A DNA stretch of 7,607 nucleotides from assembly GCA_030665925.1 (NCBI GenBank), contig DAOUYX010000072.1:1-7607 (forward strand), read 5' to 3'. Source of the stretch: Methanosarcinales archaeon. GTDB taxonomy: Archaea; Halobacteriota; Syntropharchaeia; Alkanophagales; Methanospirareceae. This document shows positions 4,230-7,607 of the stretch, piece by piece. The notes under the pieces are model-generated. The model was not told the DNA's origin. It ran no database searches and saw nothing but the letters and a program-made list of their open reading frames with translations. The number at the start of each line of letters is the position of its first letter. The stretch's first letter is position 1. The translations under genes were made by a program, and so were the position numbers.

Positions 4230-7013
4230 ATGGATAATGGGGAGTACGACATAGAATACTTCAAGGAGAATGGATTCGTAAGGAAGCAATGCGAGAAGTG
4301 TGGCTCCCACTTCTGGACTCGTGACAAAGATATAAAGACCTGCGGTGACGCCCCGTGTGAGATTTATTCGTTTATCGGCTCGCCCATCTTCAAAGAGCGA
4401 AGTCCCGATGAGGTGCGGGAATCATTTCTGTCTTTCTTTGAAGATCGTTCGCACACGAGACTGGGAAGGTATCCTGTCGTGGCACGATGGCGAGATGACA
4501 TATACCTCACAATCGCATCTATTGCGGATTTTCAACCTTTTGTAACGTCGGGCAAAGTCCCTCCACCTGCAAACCCACTCGTCATTTCGCAACCCTGCAT
4601 ACGGCTTGAAGACCTCGAATCCATAGGGAAAAGCGGTCGTCATTTAACCATTTTCGAGATGATGGGTCATCATGCCTTCAATAAGCGAGGCGTGGAGGAG
4701 ATATACTGGAAGAATGATACCGTGAGGTATTGCGATGATTTTCTGAGACAACTTGGGGTGGATATGGAGAGCGTAACGTATAAGGAAGCTCCGTGGGTAG
4801 GCGGAGGAAATGCGGGACCGTGTCTCGAAGTCATCACCGGCGGGTTAGAGCTTGCTACACTCGTTTTCATGGACCTTGAACTATCTCCTCGTGGTGACAT
4901 AAACATGGAGGGGCAGCAGTATCGGAAAATGGACACGTACATCGTAGACACGGGATACGGCCTGGAACGCTTTGTATGGGCTTCTAAAGGTACTCCGACG
5001 GTGTATGATGCGATGTTTCCCACCGTAATAAAGGAATTGGTAAACGCAGCAGGGATTGAACATCCGATAGAGACACATCCCGAGATAATTATAACGCATG
5101 CGAGTTTGTCCGGATCTCTGGACAGGGGCGAGATAGCAAAGCGGTTGGGCATTTCACTGGAGTCCCTCCAGAGCATATTGGAGCCGATAGAAACGATCTA
5201 TGCGGTTGCAGACCATACAAAATGCCTGGCGTTTATGCTCGCGGATGGCATTGTGCCTTCAAATGCAAAAGAGGGCTATCTGGCAAGATTGGTCTTGAGA
5301 AGAGCTTTTAGGATGTTGAAATCCCTGGGGATAGAAACACCATTAGAGGAATTAGTGCTCATGCAGATAAAAACTCTCCGGAATTCTTTTCCCGAACTGC
5401 AGAAATCTGTGGATAGAATCGTTGAAATCGTCTCGATCGAGAAGAATAGATATGATGAGACGCTTTTAAAAGGCGAACGAATCATACGGCAGCTTGCAAA
5501 GGAATATAAAGGTAAAGCTAAGGTGCCTCCTGATCTACTCATTAATTTATACGATACCCACGGGCTACCGCCGGAATTTGTGAAAGACGTGGTATCTAAC
5601 ATGACAGACATGAAAGTCGGCAGTGAAGTGAACGTAGAGGTACCAGAGAACTTTTATACGTTAGTTGCACGTATGCACAGCGAGGAGCGAAAGGAAGAGG
5701 TGGAACCGTTCGTAGAAAGCCTGAGAGAGAAGACGAAAGCAATTCCAGCGACGATAAAGTCGTATTACGAAGAGCCATCTGCGATAGATTTCGAAGCCAC
5801 CGTTTTGGATGGAGTTGATAATTTTGTCATATTAGACAAGACGCTCTTTTTCCCGGAAGGTGGTGGTCAACCCGCTGATACCGGCTTCTTGACTTTCGTG
5901 CGGAATGGTGAGACTGGTGCAAAGAGCGTAAAGGTAGTGGACGTGCAGGAAGTTGACGGTGTTATTCTTCATAAAATAGAGAACGGGAAGATAAGCAAGG
6001 GAACAGCGGTATCCGGCCACATAGATTCAAAGCGGCGAATCGCACACACACGGCACCATACCGCAACGCATATAGTGGTCTGTGCAGCGCGGAAAGTACT
6101 GGGTGACCATGTATGGCAAGCAGGAGCGCAGAAAGGAGAAAAGAGAGCGAGAATTGACATCGCACATTTTAAACGAATTTCTAACGCTGAACGAAGAGAA
6201 ATAGAGTTGATGGCAAACCAGATGGTCATGGAGAACCTGGAGATAAGGACGAGCTTTGTGGATCGGAATGAGGCGGAGCAGAGATATGGTGCCCGTATTT
6301 ATCAGGGTGGCGTGCCCATCGGTAAGAAGATAAGAATAGTGCGAATCGGCGAGGATCTGGATGTGCAGGCATGTGCCGGAACGCATCTCTCAAGGACTGG
6401 TGAGTGCGGTTCGATAAAAATATTGCGCACTGAGCGGATACAAGATGGTATCGAGCGATTAGAGTACGCAGCGGGTGAAGCTGCGGTCGAGGCGATCCAA
6501 GCGCAGGAGGAGCTAATAAGGAAGTCGGCTGCCGTATTAAAACTACCATCCGAGAAGCTTCCTTCTGTGGTTAAACGGTTCTTCGAGGAATGGAAACAGT
6601 TGAGGAAGGAGAACGAGCGTTTACGCGGCGAGATGGCAAATCTGGAACTCGAGCGATTGAAGGGACAAGCACAAGAGATAAACGGTGTAAAGGTTATTGC
6701 GGCGGTGTTGCCCGATGCAGATACGAAAGCGATGCTGAAAATTGCATCGCTGCTCTCGAATGAGAACTTCGTAACGATATTAATAGGTCGGGGAGAAAAA
6801 AGTGCATCTGCCGTTGCCTCAGTACCTGCCAATCTAAAGGATGATATACATGCTGGCGTGGTAATCAAGCGTGTTTGTGAAGTGCTCGGCGGCAGTGGGG
6901 GCGGTAAAGCTGAACTGGCACAGGGCGGTGGTAATAGGAGAGATAAAGTGCATGAAGCCCGTGATGTGGCTTTGAAATATATAGAAGTGGCATTACTACA
7001 AAGGAAAAAATAG
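4230..7013 (+). CDS. alaS: Alanyl-tRNA synthetase, archaeal type
   Basis: Cytoplasmic class II synthetase that charges tRNA-Ala and hydrolyses wrongly made Ser- or Gly-tRNA-Ala. At 927 residues it has full archaeal length. The archaeal N-terminal module has Cys21, Cys24, Cys38 and Cys43. The catalytic core includes RSHTRLGRYPVVARW (73-87), the motif-2 region around 121-150 (CIRLEDLE, GRHLTIFEMMGHHAF) and motif 3 GYGLERFVW (242-250). The tRNA-recognition helical domain runs to about 460. The editing part begins near 520, with FFPEGGGQPADTG (540-552) and the zinc ligands His610 and His614 (HTATH), Cys715 and His719 (CAGTH). A coiled coil (about 785-815) leads to the C-terminal domain with GGSGGGKAELAQGGG (887-901). 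No key residue is missing. The ATG has no ribosome binding site and a TATA element about 34 bases upstream, so a near-leaderless mRNA is likely. It is divergent from endA and 56 bases before the TrkA-like gene. Confidence 0.98.
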   Translation: MDNGEYDIEYFKENGFVRKQCEKCGSHFWTRDKDIKTCGDAPCEIYSFIGSPIFKERSPDEVRESFLSFFEDRSHTRLGRYPVVARWRDDIYLTIASIADFQPFVTSGKVPPPANPLVISQPCIRLEDLESIGKSGRHLTIFEMMGHHAFNKRGVEEIYWKNDTVRYCDDFLRQLGVDMESVTYKEAPWVGGGNAGPCLEVITGGLELATLVFMDLELSPRGDINMEGQQYRKMDTYIVDTGYGLERFVWASKGTPTVYDAMFPTVIKELVNAAGIEHPIETHPEIIITHASLSGSLDRGEIAKRLGISLESLQSILEPIETIYAVADHTKCLAFMLADGIVPSNAKEGYLARLVLRRAFRMLKSLGIETPLEELVLMQIKTLRNSFPELQKSVDRIVEIVSIEKNRYDETLLKGERIIRQLAKEYKGKAKVPPDLLINLYDTHGLPPEFVKDVVSNMTDMKVGSEVNVEVPENFYTLVARMHSEERKEEVEPFVESLREKTKAIPATIKSYYEEPSAIDFEATVLDGVDNFVILDKTLFFPEGGGQPADTGFLTFVRNGETGAKSVKVVDVQEVDGVILHKIENGKISKGTAVSGHIDSKRRIAHTRHHTATHIVVCAARKVLGDHVWQAGAQKGEKRARIDIAHFKRISNAERREIELMANQMVMENLEIRTSFVDRNEAEQRYGARIYQGGVPIGKKIRIVRIGEDLDVQACAGTHLSRTGECGSIKILRTERIQDGIERLEYAAGEAAVEAIQAQEELIRKSAAVLKLPSEKLPSVVKRFFEEWKQLRKENERLRGEMANLELERLKGQAQEINGVKVIAAVLPDADTKAMLKIASLLSNENFVTILIGRGEKSASAVASVPANLKDDIHAGVVIKRVCEVLGGSGGGKAELAQGGGNRRDKVHEARDVALKYIEVALLQRKK

Positions 7014-7053
7014 AAACTGATATTATTAATACAAAAGAGAACATTAAGCGAAA

Positions 7054-7059
7054 GAGGTG
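7054..7059 (+). promoter_or_regulatory. Ribosome binding site deciding the GTG start of the TrkA-like gene
   Basis: GAGGTG lies 10 bases before the GTG at 7070. No in-frame ATG exists between the alaS stop and 7070, and the Rossmann strand begins immediately after the GTG, so this site supports GTG as the start codon. Confidence 0.6.
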
Positions 7060-7069
7060 CTATATCTGC

Positions 7070-7607
7070 GTGTATCTGATAATAGTGGGGTTGGGCGGAA
7101 TAGGAAGAAATCTGGTGCGTATAGCGACAGAGGACAAGAATGACGTGGTGGTCATAGATGAAGATGAGAAGAGATGCAGAGAGATCGCGGAAAAATACGA
7201 CGTCTTAACGATTGTTGGAGACGCAACGCAGAAATCAACCTTAGAGGAAGCAAATGCGCAAAGAGCAAATGCGCTCATCGCTACCACTTCTGACGATGCG
7301 GATAATTTGATGATGGCACTAACGGCAAAGGAGTTGGGTACGAAAAATGCCATTGCCATCGTGAATCAGGAAGAACACGTGGAGATGTTCAAGAATGCGA
7401 ATGTCTCCATGCTTGAAAATCCGGACATGACCGTCGCACGGCATCTCTATCTTTCGGCGAAACGACCGAGGATAAAAGATTTTATTACGATTGGTAGAGG
7501 AAAAGCAGAGATATTTGAGGTTGTTGTCCCTGAGAATTCGCGTGCAGCGGGAAAAGAGCTGTCGCAATTGAATATAAAAAAGGGGATAGTGGTGGCGATA
7601 GAGCGGA
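7070..7607 (+). CDS. trkA: TrkA-like RCK regulatory subunit of K+ uptake (3' end outside window)
   Basis: The first 179 residues of a cytosolic nucleotide-sensing subunit that gates a TrkH/KtrB-type potassium transporter. The TrkA-N (RCK) Rossmann fold is plain: GLGGIG (7-12), an acidic residue at the end of strand 2 (VVVIDED, Asp30), GDAT (50-53), and ATTSDDADNLMM (71-82). The fold ends near 115. A TrkA-C domain starts at about 140 and is cut off at KKGIVVAIER. Single-RCK archaeal proteins have about 215-220 residues, so roughly 40 residues are missing; a longer two-RCK form is also possible. The gene starts with GTG at 7070, 56 bases after alaS on the same strand. Co-transcription is possible, although the AT-rich stretch at 7020-7033 could carry a separate promoter. 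The partner membrane subunit is not in the window and might follow. Confidence 0.9.
   Translation, partial: MYLIIVGLGGIGRNLVRIATEDKNDVVVIDEDEKRCREIAEKYDVLTIVGDATQKSTLEEANAQRANALIATTSDDADNLMMALTAKELGTKNAIAIVNQEEHVEMFKNANVSMLENPDMTVARHLYLSAKRPRIKDFITIGRGKAEIFEVVVPENSRAAGKELSQLNIKKGIVVAIER

Noticed and set aside
6302..6868. Long open frames antisense to alaS, the largest of 188 codons.
   Set aside because: They are Ser/Arg/Cys-rich shadow frames opposite a fully conserved alaS, with no ribosome binding site or family resemblance.

Overview
The window looks like chromosomal DNA of a euryarchaeon, probably a methanogen-related lineage (Methanosarcina/ANME/Archaeoglobus-like). The lineage is inferred from gene families and was not tested by phylogeny. 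The pointers are an archaeal-type alanyl-tRNA synthetase with an N-terminal four-cysteine module, a two-unit (alpha2-type) tRNA-splicing endonuclease, a Yip1-family membrane protein, an archaeal integrase with a C-terminal zinc ribbon, and TATA-box promoters with very short leaders.

Layout: 1-366 (+) is the AT-rich 3' end of an unrecognised gene cut by the window edge. A small hairpin separates it from a convergent tyrosine recombinase (439-1716, -). Just upstream of the recombinase start are its own TATA box, a perfect 8-bp inverted repeat, and at 1770-1844 (+) the last 24 codons of a broken YbjQ-family gene. An intact YbjQ-family gene follows in tandem (1938-2324, +). It converges on a Yip1-like membrane protein gene (2360-2986, -), then comes the tRNA-intron endonuclease gene (3070-4221, -). 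The alaS gene (4230-7013, +) diverges from that, and a TrkA-like RCK subunit gene starts at 7070 and runs off the right edge.

Interpretation: 4.1-7.0 kb is housekeeping tRNA biology. A splicing endonuclease and an aminoacyl-tRNA synthetase are transcribed apart from one compact, nearly palindromic TATA region. The left ~1.77 kb is best read as the right end of an integrative element: its recombinase gene abuts a gene relic, and the relic is a truncated sister of the intact YbjQ-family gene beside it. The other end of the element, and the rest of the broken gene, would lie left of the window. The most interesting signal here is this junction (about 1731-1844), where an inverted repeat, a repeated TTTATGAC motif, the integrase promoter and the relic are packed together. 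No clearly new defence or metabolic system is visible.
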